Origin: JBHFEI01 sp041928815
GTDB lineage: Bacteria; Pseudomonadota; Alphaproteobacteria; Rhizobiales; Rhizobiaceae
Direction of reading: 5' to 3'
Assembly (NCBI RefSeq): GCF_041928815.1
Contig: NZ_JBHFEI010000002.1
Span: forward strand, 310,001 to 374,000
Length of the DNA: 64,000 bases
Below, piece by piece: positions 1-7,814 of the stretch. Numbering within the stretch: position 1 is the first letter of the stretch; the number at the start of each line of letters is the position of its first letter. The notes beneath the pieces were generated by a model. It was not told the origin of the DNA and made no database searches. It was given only the letters and a program-made list of their open reading frames with translations. Both the position numbers and the translations under genes were made by a program.

Positions 1-63
1 CTGCCGGCGTAAACACTTTGGCATGATTTGCATGGCATGCTCCGGCCCTTGTCGGAGTTCACC

Positions 64-2265
64 ATGGCGATGGCGCGACTGTCCATACCGGGGATCACGC
101 GGCTGAAGCGGCAGACGGCCGTCTTCCTGCTGCTCTCCGCCTTCGCGCTCGTCGTCCTCGGCATGACGAGCGTGATCCTCGTCTCCCTGCAGACGATCGC
201 CAGCCGCAGCGACGAATTGGAGGCGGAGCGGTCGCGCCAGACGGTGAGCGGCGCGCTTACGAGCGCGCGCCAGCAGATGGCGACGACGATCCGCGACTAT
301 TCGATCTGGGACGATGCCGCCCGCGCCGTCTACGGGCCGCAGCGGGATGCCTGGACGATCGAGAATTACGGCTTCGAGGATATGTCGTCCGGCCTCTTCG
401 ACACCGCCTATCTGGTCGACGCCGGCGCACGGCCGCTGCTCGCCTACCGCGCCGGCGAACCCTTCGCCCTTTCTCCCACGGCGCTGATGCCCGAGGATTT
501 TCCCCCTCTCTTCGCCAGGGTGGCCGCCAAGGGGGCGGCCGTCAATGCGCTGGCCGCGCGCTTCGTGCGCACCCGTTTCGGGGTCGCCGTCGCCGGTGTC
601 GCCCCGGTGCTGCCGGCGACCGCGGCGGAGCAGGCGCCGACCGCCGCCGGCCTGCGCTACCTGGTGTTCATCCGCCATCTCGATGCCGCCTGGGTACGGC
701 AGATGTCCGAAACCTATGGCGTCGGCGGACTGATGCTGGCCGCGTCGCCGCTGCCGGAGATGACATCCGCGCCGGTCGTCGGTCACGAAAACGCGCCGAT
801 CGCCTATCTCTCCTGGACGGCGCTGCGCCCCGGAGATCTCAGCTACCGCCAGGTCCGCCCCTATGTCCTTTCCGTCATCGCCGTTGCCGGCACCTTCACC
901 TTCCTGCTGATCATCGCCGGCGCGCGGGTGGTCGACAAGCTCGGCGAGGACGAGCGGGCGGCGCGCCATCTGGCGATGACGGACCGGCTGAGCGGGCTTA
1001 AGAACCGCACCTCGCTCTTCCTCGAACTCGAGAGGATGATCCTGGCGGCGCGGCGCAGCGGCGAGCGCGTCCATCTCTTCTACCTCGACATGGACGGCTT
1101 CAAGGAGGTCAACGACATCTACGGCCACGCGACCGGCGACCGGCTGATCCGCAGCGTTTCTGCGGGACTGACCCACCTCGTGCCCCCGACGGCGGTGCTC
1201 GCCCGGCTCGGCGGCGACGAATTCGCGATCGCCGCGAGCGCGGGGGCGGGGGGCGCGCGTCCGCCCGAACTTCCGGCGATGATCATCGAGTTCTTCGCGG
1301 AGCCCTTCACGCTCGGCGAGCATGTCGTCCATGTCGGGGCGAGCGTCGGCCTCGCCGAATCGCCGGCCGGCGCCGTCGAGGCTGAGGAATTGCTGCGCCG
1401 CGCCGACATCGCCATGTACCGCGCCAAGGGCGAGGGCAAGGGCCGGGCGATCGCCTACGTCGCGGAGATGGATGCCGACCTCATCGCCCGCAGGACGATG
1501 GAGACGGCGCTGCGCCAGGGGCTCGACGGCGGCGAATGCTACGCGGTCTACCAGCCGCTGGTCGACGCCCGCAGCCGGCGCATCGTCGGCGTCGAGGCGC
1601 TGCTGCGCTGGACCTCGGCGTCGCTCGGCCCCGTCTCGCCCGATGTCTTCGTTCCGGTCGCCGAGGCCGCCGGCCTCGTCGACCGGCTCGGCGACCTGGT
1701 GCTGCACGATGCGCTGGCGCTCGGCCAGCGCTTCCCGCTGCTCGGGCTTTCCATCAACATGTCGCCCGCTCAGCTGCGCAATCCCCATTTCGCCGAAACG
1801 ATCGCGCGCGCGCTCGCAGAAAGCGGCGTGGCGCCCGAAAGGGTGACGCTCGAGGTGACGGAAGGCTACATGATCGGCAATCCCGAGCGGGCGCGCCTGG
1901 TGTTCGAGGCGCTGGCCGCCATCGGCGTCAAGATCGCCCTCGACGACTTCGGCGCCGGCTTCTCCAGCATCGGCTATCTCCGCCAGTTCCGCTTCGACCG
2001 GCTGAAGCTCGACCGCTCGCTTGCCGCCTCGCTCGACGCGCTGCCGCGGGCGCGCAGCCTGTTGCGCGCGACGCTGGCGCTTGCCGCCTCGCTCGGCATC
2101 CCGGTGACGGCCGAGGGCATCGAGACGGAGGAGCAGGCAAAGGCCGTCACCCAGGCCGGTTGCAACCAGCTGCAGGGCTATCTCTTTTCCAGGCCGCTCG
2201 ATGTCGAGCGCCTGGCGGCGCTGCTTGCGGAGCAGGAGAGGAGCGAGCGGCGGCTGGTCTCCTGA
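64..2265 (+). CDS. CHASE4-GGDEF-EAL membrane c-di-GMP signalling protein
   Basis: A predicted bifunctional cyclic-di-GMP enzyme of the inner membrane. A hydrophobic helix near residues 18-42 and a second near 267-287 bracket a periplasmic region with CHASE4-like features (YSIWDDAARAVY). The cytoplasmic half carries GGDEF (intact LGGDEF at about residue 383) followed by EAL (VEALLRW, E near 511; also NMSPAQL, LEVTEGY, DDFGAGFSS and EGIETEEQ), so both the cyclase and phosphodiesterase signatures look complete. Start: ATG at 64 is chosen because GGAG lies 6 nt upstream; an in-frame ATG at 28 would add 12 residues. It is a single gene that converges on the next gene with an 18-bp gap. The ligand sensed cannot be told from sequence. 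Confidence 0.93.
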   Translation: MAMARLSIPGITRLKRQTAVFLLLSAFALVVLGMTSVILVSLQTIASRSDELEAERSRQTVSGALTSARQQMATTIRDYSIWDDAARAVYGPQRDAWTIENYGFEDMSSGLFDTAYLVDAGARPLLAYRAGEPFALSPTALMPEDFPPLFARVAAKGAAVNALAARFVRTRFGVAVAGVAPVLPATAAEQAPTAAGLRYLVFIRHLDAAWVRQMSETYGVGGLMLAASPLPEMTSAPVVGHENAPIAYLSWTALRPGDLSYRQVRPYVLSVIAVAGTFTFLLIIAGARVVDKLGEDERAARHLAMTDRLSGLKNRTSLFLELERMILAARRSGERVHLFYLDMDGFKEVNDIYGHATGDRLIRSVSAGLTHLVPPTAVLARLGGDEFAIAASAGAGGARPPELPAMIIEFFAEPFTLGEHVVHVGASVGLAESPAGAVEAEELLRRADIAMYRAKGEGKGRAIAYVAEMDADLIARRTMETALRQGLDGGECYAVYQPLVDARSRRIVGVEALLRWTSASLGPVSPDVFVPVAEAAGLVDRLGDLVLHDALALGQRFPLLGLSINMSPAQLRNPHFAETIARALAESGVAPERVTLEVTEGYMIGNPERARLVFEALAAIGVKIALDDFGAGFSSIGYLRQFRFDRLKLDRSLAASLDALPRARSLLRATLALAASLGIPVTAEGIETEEQAKAVTQAGCNQLQGYLFSRPLDVERLAALLAEQERSERRLVS

Positions 2266-2283
2266 CCCCGTCGACGCGCCCGT

Positions 2284-3222
2284 TCAGCCGCCGAGATGGC
2301 GCCGTCCGGCCTTTTGCGCATGGGCGATCTGGCGCTTTCGCTCGCGATAGCGCTCCCGGTCCTCCTCGCTGCGGCTGCCGTGGCAATGGACGCAGGCGAC
2401 CCCCTCCTCGTGCAGGGGAGACGCGGTGTCCTCGGCCGTCAGCGGCTGCCGGCAGGCATGGCAGAGGCGATGGTCGCCCTCCTTGAGCCCATGGACGACG
2501 GAGACCCGCTCGTCGAAGACGAAGCAGGCGCCCTGCCACAGGCTCTCCTCCTCCGGCACCTCCTCCAGATATTTGAGGATGCCGCCCTTCAGGTGGTAGA
2601 CCTCGTCGAAACCCTGCTCCTTCATGAAGGCGGTCGCCTTCTCGCAGCGGATGCCGCCGGTGCAGTACATGGCGATCTTCGGCCGGTCGCCTAGGCCCGG
2701 GTTCGACCGCACCCAGTCCGGAAAGTCGCGGAAGGTGCGGGTCTTCGGGTCGAGCGCGCCACGGAACATGCCGATCGCGGTCTCGTATGCGTTGCGGGTG
2801 TCGATGACGATCGTGTCGGGATTGGCGATCAGCGCGTTCCAGTCGCGCGCCTCGACATAGGTGCCGACGGCCCGCAGGGGATCGACGGTCTCGACACCCA
2901 TGGTGACGATCTCCTTCTTCAGCCGCACCTTCATCCTGAGGAATGGCATGGTGCCCGCGCGGCTCTCCTTGTGCTCGAGCCCGGCGAATTCCGGCTGCGC
3001 CCGGAGGAAGGCGAGAACCGCGTCGATCGCAGCATCGGTTCCGGCGATCGTGCCATTGATGCCCTCATGGGCGAGAAGCAGCGTTCCGCGCACGCCGCCC
3101 GCGTCGCAGACGGCCTGCAGCGGCGCGCGCAGGTCTTCGAAGCGCGGCAGGCGGGTGAAATGATAGAGCGCCGCGACACGGAAGCTGTTTCCGTCCGGCG
3201 CCTCGGCTCTGATGTCGGTCAT
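2284..3222 (-). CDS. trhO: tRNA uridine(34) hydroxylase, rhodanese-related (TrhO/YceA family)
   Basis: 312 aa. TrhO proteins hydroxylate U34 of certain tRNAs on the way to 5-oxyacetyluridine modifications. The N-terminal part (about 15-110) matches the family acylphosphatase-like region (AHEGINGT). The rhodanese domain follows, with the catalytic loop YCTGGIRCEK (Cys187, second Cys193), which is the TrhO signature. A C-terminal Cys pair (CHACRQPL, CVHCHG) resembles a zinc knuckle seen in longer members. Start: the ATG at 3222 has GGGAG about 6 nt upstream; a longer open frame to 3258 lacks a comparable site. The older family name is rhodanese-related sulfurtransferase. Confidence 0.9.
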   Translation of the reverse strand: MTDIRAEAPDGNSFRVAALYHFTRLPRFEDLRAPLQAVCDAGGVRGTLLLAHEGINGTIAGTDAAIDAVLAFLRAQPEFAGLEHKESRAGTMPFLRMKVRLKKEIVTMGVETVDPLRAVGTYVEARDWNALIANPDTIVIDTRNAYETAIGMFRGALDPKTRTFRDFPDWVRSNPGLGDRPKIAMYCTGGIRCEKATAFMKEQGFDEVYHLKGGILKYLEEVPEEESLWQGACFVFDERVSVVHGLKEGDHRLCHACRQPLTAEDTASPLHEEGVACVHCHGSRSEEDRERYRERKRQIAHAQKAGRRHLGG

Positions 3223-3277
3223 GGCCGCTCCCATATCGCTTTCGTGCCCGGCAGGCAATCGCGCGTCCGCTCCCGCC

Positions 3278-3745
3278 TCAGTCGGGCGGAAGGCCGTGAA
3301 GGGCGAGCGTCTGGTTGGAATAGCGGCGATCGCCGGTCAGTTCGGCGCCGAGCCAGGCCGGCCGTTCGGGCCGGTCGGCCTCGCTGCGCAGCTCGACCTC
3401 CGCCACCGTCAGACCTTCGAGCGCGCCTTCGTAGACATCCACCTCCCAGACGTGGTCGCCGAAGGCGATGCGGTAGCGCGTCTTCTCGATGACGATGCCG
3501 ATCGCGGTCGAAAGCATCTCCTCGGCATCGGCCACGGGCAGGTCGTATTCGAACTCCTCGCGCACCAGGCCGTATTTGCCGATCTTGACCGTCAGTTGCG
3601 CCGCGCCGCCGTCGACGATGCGGACGCGCACCGAGCGGTCGTCCATCGCCAGGACGTAACCCTGGCGGAATTTCCGTCCGCCGTCGCAGGCCGCGCGCCA
3701 GAGATCGGATGCGACCCTGAACTTGCGTTCGATCTCCTTGGCCAA
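3278..3745 (-). CDS. CYTH domain protein (inorganic triphosphatase/adenylate cyclase-like)
   Basis: 155 aa. CYTH proteins hydrolyse triphosphates, most often tripolyphosphate, in a beta-barrel tunnel. The N-terminal ExExK signature is present as AKEIERKF, followed by alternating charged strands (VRVRIVDGG, LTVKIGKYG, EFEYDL, WEVDVYEG) as expected of the tunnel. I start it at a TTG (3745), giving MAKEIERKF as in relatives, because GAGGA lies 6-7 nt upstream; the ATG at 3763 would add six residues (MTRGRL) with no clear ribosome site. It is divergent from eda across 213 bp. The substrate is not determined by sequence; triphosphatase is more likely than cyclase in bacteria. Confidence 0.85.
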   Translation of the reverse strand: MAKEIERKFRVASDLWRAACDGGRKFRQGYVLAMDDRSVRVRIVDGGAAQLTVKIGKYGLVREEFEYDLPVADAEEMLSTAIGIVIEKTRYRIAFGDHVWEVDVYEGALEGLTVAEVELRSEADRPERPAWLGAELTGDRRYSNQTLALHGLPPD

Positions 3746-3926
3746 TAACCGTCCTCGCGTCATAGTGCCGTCGCGGTGGCGAGACTACAGGATGGGACCG
3801 GCCATGCAAGCCATGTCTTCGCGGCCGGGCGTTGCGGAGCAAGCGCGGCCCCGGTCGGCGATTTCCGGCGACGTCCCCGACGGACGCCCTCGACAAGCGG
3901 GCGCCGGCGGCGTATCGAAGGCAACA

Positions 3927-3941
3927 TTTAAATCGTTTGAA
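3927..3941. promoter_or_regulatory. candidate LacI-family operator upstream of eda
   Basis: TTTAAATCGTTTGAA is a near-palindrome with a central CG, the typical shape of LacI-family operators, and ends 17 nt before the eda start. Closely related elements occur before the lacI-type gene (16250-16266) and before glgP (42218-42232). The pattern is read directly from the sequence; binding by the window's own LacI protein is inference. Confidence 0.5.
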
Positions 3942-3958
3942 CGAGAGGATGAGACGAT

Positions 3959-4597
3959 ATGGGCGAGAATTCCGAAGCGCTTCTTTCCATTCTGAGGCTG
4001 CAGCCGGTCGTGCCGGTCCTGATCGTCGAGGATGCGGCGACGGCGGTGCCGCTGGCGCGCGCTCTGGTGGCGGGCGGTCTGAAGGCGATCGAGATCACGC
4101 TGCGCACCCCGGCCGCGCTCGATGCGATCCGCGCGGTCGCCAGCGAGGTTGAGGGTGCCGTCGCCGGTGCCGGGACGATCCTGAGTGCCGCCCAGTTCGA
4201 CGAGGCGGTGGAAGCGGGCGCCCGCTTCATCGTCAGCCCCGGCGCGACCGGCGATCTTCTCGATATCGCCGACGAGAGCGACGTGCCCTTCCTGCCGGGC
4301 GCCTCGACGGCGAGCGAGGTGATGGGCCTGCGCGAGGAAGGCTACGAGGTGCTGAAGTTCTTCCCCGCCGAGCAGGCCGGCGGCGCGCCTTTCCTCAAGG
4401 CGCTCTCCTCGCCGCTCGCCGGCACGCTCTTCTGCCCGACCGGCGGTATTTCTCTGGCCAATGCGCGCGACTATCTGTCGCTGCCGAACGTCGTCTGCGT
4501 CGGCGGGTCCTGGGTGGCGCCGAAGGCGCTTGTTGAGGCGGGCGACTGGGGCGAGATCACCCGGCTCGCCGCCGAAGCCGCCGCGCTGCGCGGCTGA
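3959..4597 (+). CDS. eda: 2-dehydro-3-deoxy-phosphogluconate aldolase (KDPG aldolase)
   Basis: 212 aa, the usual size. It splits KDPG to pyruvate and glyceraldehyde 3-phosphate, the last specific step of the Entner-Doudoroff pathway. The Schiff-base lysine is Lys133 in VLKFFPAEQ and the catalytic Glu is Glu45 in IEITLRT; both fall at the same numbers as in the E. coli enzyme. The phosphate-binding glycine segments (SPGAT, PTGGIS) are present. A purine-rich GAGAGGATGAGACGAT precedes the ATG. The promoter region carries a LacI-type palindrome. edd and zwf are not beside it, so this is a stand-alone eda. A 2-keto-3-deoxy-galactonate aldolase of the same family is an alternative. Confidence 0.92.
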   Translation: MGENSEALLSILRLQPVVPVLIVEDAATAVPLARALVAGGLKAIEITLRTPAALDAIRAVASEVEGAVAGAGTILSAAQFDEAVEAGARFIVSPGATGDLLDIADESDVPFLPGASTASEVMGLREEGYEVLKFFPAEQAGGAPFLKALSSPLAGTLFCPTGGISLANARDYLSLPNVVCVGGSWVAPKALVEAGDWGEITRLAAEAAALRG

Positions 4598-4711
4598 CGC
4601 CGCTCGTCGCCTGGGTCGGCGACCGCGACGACGAGGCAAGCGGCATTTGTATTTTCCGATGCCGCTTCCTATCTCCCTGACGACAACGCGCCAAAAAGGG
4701 AGTGACGCCGC

Positions 4712-5416
4712 ATGTTCGACGCTAAGAAGTTGCTGGACCAGTTTCTCGGGTCCGACATGCCGGTCGCCGGCGGCAGCCTCAGGGATCGCGCCGGCCAGGC
4801 GGTGCAGCTTGCCAAGGACAACCCGCTGAAGGCGGGCGCGCTCGCCGCCGTGCTCTTCGGCACGGGCACGGGGCGCGAGGTCGCCGGCGCCGCGCTGAAG
4901 CTCGGCGGCCTCGCCGCGATCGCCGGCCTCGGCTACACGGCCTACAAGAACTACCAGGCGGGGCAGGCGCCGGCCGCCAGCCAGGACGCGGTGCTCTCGA
5001 CCCCCGAACTGCTGCCGCCGCCCGCCGATTCGGGCTTTGCGACCGACCGGGTCAGCAGCGATTTCGCCCTCATCCTCGTGCGGGCGATGATCTCGGCGGC
5101 GCGGGCCGACGGCCATATCGACGATGCCGAGCGTTCGCGCATCATCGACCGGCTGACGGTTTCCGGCCTTTCGAGCGATGCCACGGCGTTTCTCAACGAC
5201 GAACTGTCGAGCCCGATCGACCTCGACGCGATCGTCGCGGCGGCGCGGACCGAGGAGCAGCGTGTCGAGCTCTACACCGCCTCGCGGCTCGCGATCGAGC
5301 CGAAGAGCCGGGCCGAGCGCGGTTATCTCGACCTGCTCGCCGGTCGCCTTGGGCTTGCCGATGCGCTGGTCGACCATATCGAGGCGACGGTCTCGGCCGC
5401 GAAGGTTCCGGCCTGA
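4712..5416 (+). CDS. DUF533 / TerB-like tellurite-resistance family protein
   Basis: 234 aa of the DUF533 (YebE-like) family; no biochemical function is established. The N-terminus is an amphipathic or hydrophobic, glycine-rich stretch with possible membrane contact (roughly residues 38-75, KAGALAAVLFGTGTG... LGGLAAIAGLGY). Residues about 115-230 form the helical TerB-like domain with a typical metal-site-like acidic segment (SAARADGHIDDAERSRI). AAAGGGAGTGACGCCGC precedes the ATG. It is not part of an evident operon. Paired hairpins follow downstream at 5492-5545. Confidence 0.85.
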   Translation: MFDAKKLLDQFLGSDMPVAGGSLRDRAGQAVQLAKDNPLKAGALAAVLFGTGTGREVAGAALKLGGLAAIAGLGYTAYKNYQAGQAPAASQDAVLSTPELLPPPADSGFATDRVSSDFALILVRAMISAARADGHIDDAERSRIIDRLTVSGLSSDATAFLNDELSSPIDLDAIVAAARTEEQRVELYTASRLAIEPKSRAERGYLDLLAGRLGLADALVDHIEATVSAAKVPA

Positions 5417-5491
5417 GGTCCTCGTGACGCCCCTTTGACGGCGCGTGCGGCGAAAAAGCGCTGCAGAGGCGCGCCGCATGGTCTATGGAGA

Positions 5492-5545
5492 CGGCAACGG
5501 CCGCTTCGGCCGTTGCCGGCACGCCGCCCGCCCCGGTGCGGGCGG
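5492..5545 (+). other. two consecutive GC-rich hairpins
   Basis: A perfect 12-bp stem (5492-5503 with 5507-5518, loop CTT) is followed six bases later by an 8-bp stem (5524-5531 with 5538-5545). No T-tract follows either. They sit between the DUF533 gene and the small membrane protein gene and could stop transcription of the former, stabilise mRNA, or lie in the leader of the latter. Confidence 0.5.
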
Positions 5546-5639
5546 GGGGCATGCCGGGGTCTTTCCATTATCCGCCGCTCACGGCGGGCCGCCAACGGCT
5601 GATGGCCGGTGGTTGCAGCATCGTCGCCGAGGAGCGCGC

Positions 5640-5855
5640 ATGTCCGATACCCCTTCGCCGCCCCGTTCGCCGGCTTTCGCTGCGGCCGTGATCCTGCTTA
5701 TGTTCGGCCTTGCCTTCTTCTTCCTGCCGTCGCTGGTGCTCTCGGTCGCGGAGGTCTCGCCCTTTCTCGGCGCCGCGGCGGGTGCGGCCTGCGTGCTTGC
5801 CTTCTTCGCCGTCTTCTGGCTGCGCGCGCGCTACCAGCGCCGGCGCGGCTCCTAG
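5640..5855 (+). CDS. small two-helix membrane protein, unknown function
   Basis: 71 aa. After a Pro/Ser-rich N-terminus there are two hydrophobic helices (about residues 12-33 and 42-62) and a short basic tail (RARYQRRRGS), giving a hairpin topology with the tail predicted inside. I recognise no family. GAGGAG lies 5 nt before the ATG, which supports this start over a longer open frame from 5445 that would run through the two hairpins. The stop codon overlaps the start of an intergenic repeat-like element. It could be a subunit-like or stress-related small membrane protein; no neighbour indicates a role. Confidence 0.65.
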   Translation: MSDTPSPPRSPAFAAAVILLMFGLAFFFLPSLVLSVAEVSPFLGAAAGAACVLAFFAVFWLRARYQRRRGS

Positions 5856-5935
5856 AGCGTCTCCGGCCGAAGCTTGATCGCTTCGGCGTCGGACGATGCG
5901 GCAAAACAAAGCGACAGGACGTGCCGCGGAGTTCC
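5854..5935. repeat. degenerate rhizobial intergenic repeat-like element
   Basis: The stretch begins AGAGCGTCTCCGG, continues through CGGCGTCGGACGATGCGGCA and AAACAAAGCGACAGGA. From memory this order (AGAGCGTTTCCG... CGGCGTCGGAAAATGCGTAAAACAAAAAGATAGAG) recurs between genes in rhizobial genomes. Only one copy is visible here, so the repeat status cannot be proven inside the window. Confidence 0.4.
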
Positions 5936-6046
5936 GTCAGCGAGAGAGGGGACCCGGTGGTCCCGAAAAGACATACGACGGAAAAACAGTAGAAGGCCGT
6001 CCGGTTCGGAGTGAGCCTGACGGACCCTCTGCGCGGGCCGCGCGTG

Positions 6047-7090
6047 CTACGACTGCAGCGCGGCGGTGAAGAGGATCAGGCCGAGGAGCAGGACCATCAG
6101 CGCGCCGCCGATCTCGATGGCGTTCGAGACGCGCTGCGCAGCGGCGCCCGTTGCGGCATAGCGCAGCGCCGCTCCCTTGGCCGTCACCGCGAGCGTTGCC
6201 AGCACAGAAACGGTGATCGCCGTGCCGATCGACATGGCGAAGACCGAGAGCAGGCCGCCGGCATAGAGACCGTTGAGCAGGGCGAAGCTCAGCACGATCA
6301 GGGCGCCCGAGCAGGGGCGCAGGCCGACCGCGACGATCGCCGACCAGGCGTCGCTGAGGGCGAAGCGTTCTCCCTTGAGCAGCGCCGGATCCGGCGCGTG
6401 GGCGTGGCCGCAGCTGGCGCAGACCTCGCCCGGCGCATGGCTGTGACCGTGGTGGAAATGGCGGACGAGGGGCGCCTGCGCGTGTTCCAGGCGTGCCTCG
6501 ACGCCCGTCGCCGGAAGGGCGGCGAAGCCGGTCGCGGCCGGTGCCGCCCGCATGGCCCGCGTCTTGCGCAGGAGCAGCCAGAAACCGAAGGCGGCGATCA
6601 GGGCGTAGCTTGCGATCTCCAGCGCCCGCGTCGCGTCGGTCATCGAGATCGAGGAGCCGCGCAGCACCAGGAAGGTCGCCCCGATCAGCAGGATCGCGAC
6701 CGCGCCCTGCATCAGCGCCGACAGGAAGGAGAGGAGGATGCCGCGCCTCAGTTCCACCTCGTTGGCGATCATGTAGGACGAGATCACCGCCTTGCCGTGG
6801 CCGGGGCCGGCGGCATGGAAGACGCCATAGGCGAAGGAGAGCCCGATCAGCGGCCAGACGTTCCAGGGGCTCTCGCGCATGGCGCGCAGCGCCCCGGTCA
6901 GTGCCCGGTAGAAGCCCTGCTGCTCGGCGTTCACCCAGGCGAAGAAGCCGGCGAAGGGGCCGCCGCCGCTGATCGACGGTTCGGCCGCGCCGATGCCGAG
7001 CGGCGACTGCGCATGGGCGATGCCTGCGCCGACGACGAAGGAGAGCGCGAGCACCAGCCCCAGCCTTTGCAGCGACGCGCGGTTCAGCAT
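6047..7090 (-). CDS. nickel/cobalt-type metal transporter, NicO family (ZevB/RcnA-like)
   Basis: 347 aa membrane protein of the NicO family, which exports or takes up Ni, Co or Zn. It begins with a signal-like helix (LGLVLALSFVVGAGIAHA) and has about six membrane segments. The family motif HAAGPGHGKAVISSY is near residues 90-105, a His-rich cytoplasmic loop (HFHHGHSHAPGEVCASCGHAHAP) sits mid-protein, and the second family motif is GLRPCSGALIVL. The ATG at 7090 overlaps the stop of the DUF1007 gene by 7 nt, so the two are translationally coupled. The DUF1007+NicO pair matches ZevA/ZevB, linked to zinc in Haemophilus, so zinc, nickel or cobalt are all possible. The longer open frame to 7870 is only the shadow of DUF1007. 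Confidence 0.85.
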   Translation of the reverse strand: MLNRASLQRLGLVLALSFVVGAGIAHAQSPLGIGAAEPSISGGGPFAGFFAWVNAEQQGFYRALTGALRAMRESPWNVWPLIGLSFAYGVFHAAGPGHGKAVISSYMIANEVELRRGILLSFLSALMQGAVAILLIGATFLVLRGSSISMTDATRALEIASYALIAAFGFWLLLRKTRAMRAAPAATGFAALPATGVEARLEHAQAPLVRHFHHGHSHAPGEVCASCGHAHAPDPALLKGERFALSDAWSAIVAVGLRPCSGALIVLSFALLNGLYAGGLLSVFAMSIGTAITVSVLATLAVTAKGAALRYAATGAAAQRVSNAIEIGGALMVLLLGLILFTAALQS

Positions 7091-7725
7091 GACAGTTCCA
7101 TCCGCGTGGCGAAGAGCTTCGACATGTCGGTCCCGGTCGGGTCGTTGAAGAAGGCGTCGGTGAGGGAGGCCTGGTTCTCGGCGATCACCTCGTCCGGATC
7201 GGGGCGGACGACGTGGCGGGTACAGGCGGCGATCGTCGCGCCGCTGACGGCGAGGTCGTCGTCGGTCGGGAAGTCGACTGCGGTGTAGAGGGTCGGATCG
7301 TAGACGCCGAAGCTGAGCTTGCCTTTGAGCGGCATCGGCTCGGCCGGCTTCACGCTGAACATCATCAGCAACTGCCCGTCCTTGTAGTCGACGACGATCT
7401 GGTCCGGCTTCGCCACCTTGATGGATTTGCCGTTTTCTGAGATCGTCGTGTAGTAATTGTACTCCGCCAGCGATTCCAGCACCGTGTGGCCGACCTCGGC
7501 CAGTTCGTCCGGGTCGAGCGTCGCATTGGCGTTCTTGTCGAATTCCAGCACGACCGAGGCGGAGAACATGTCGTCGAAGCGCCAGACGTTGCGCAGTTCG
7601 GAGACCGCGCCGTCGTCGCCGGAAACGACCTCGAGCCGGGCTTCTGCGAAGATGTGCGGATGGGCGGCGGCGATCCGGGGCGCCGCGAGGCCGATCGCGA
7701 GGGAGAGAAGGAAGCGTCTGGTCAT
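7084..7725 (-). CDS. DUF1007 periplasmic protein (ZevA-like)
   Basis: 213 aa with a classical signal peptide (MTRRFLLSLAIGLAAPRIAAA, cleavage before HPH), so the mature protein starts with two histidines, a likely metal-binding end. The rest is the DUF1007 domain (AEARLEVV, WRFDDMFSA, DPDELAEVG, YNYYTTI). DUF1007 proteins accompany NicO transporters and are thought to pass metal to or from them in the periplasm. It is the first gene of a two-gene operon with the transporter. A GGGA lies 10 nt before the ATG, a weak site. The LysR-type gene ends 89 bp upstream on the same strand. Confidence 0.82.
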   Translation of the reverse strand: MTRRFLLSLAIGLAAPRIAAAHPHIFAEARLEVVSGDDGAVSELRNVWRFDDMFSASVVLEFDKNANATLDPDELAEVGHTVLESLAEYNYYTTISENGKSIKVAKPDQIVVDYKDGQLLMMFSVKPAEPMPLKGKLSFGVYDPTLYTAVDFPTDDDLAVSGATIAACTRHVVRPDPDEVIAENQASLTDAFFNDPTGTDMSKLFATRMELSC

Positions 7726-7814
7726 GCGGGCAATGTCCCTGGAGGCGGTTCGGCGTCGGTGATCGCACTGGACTGGTGCGGAATTGGGGCAGGATGAAGG
7801 TTCGCCGGAGCGGC

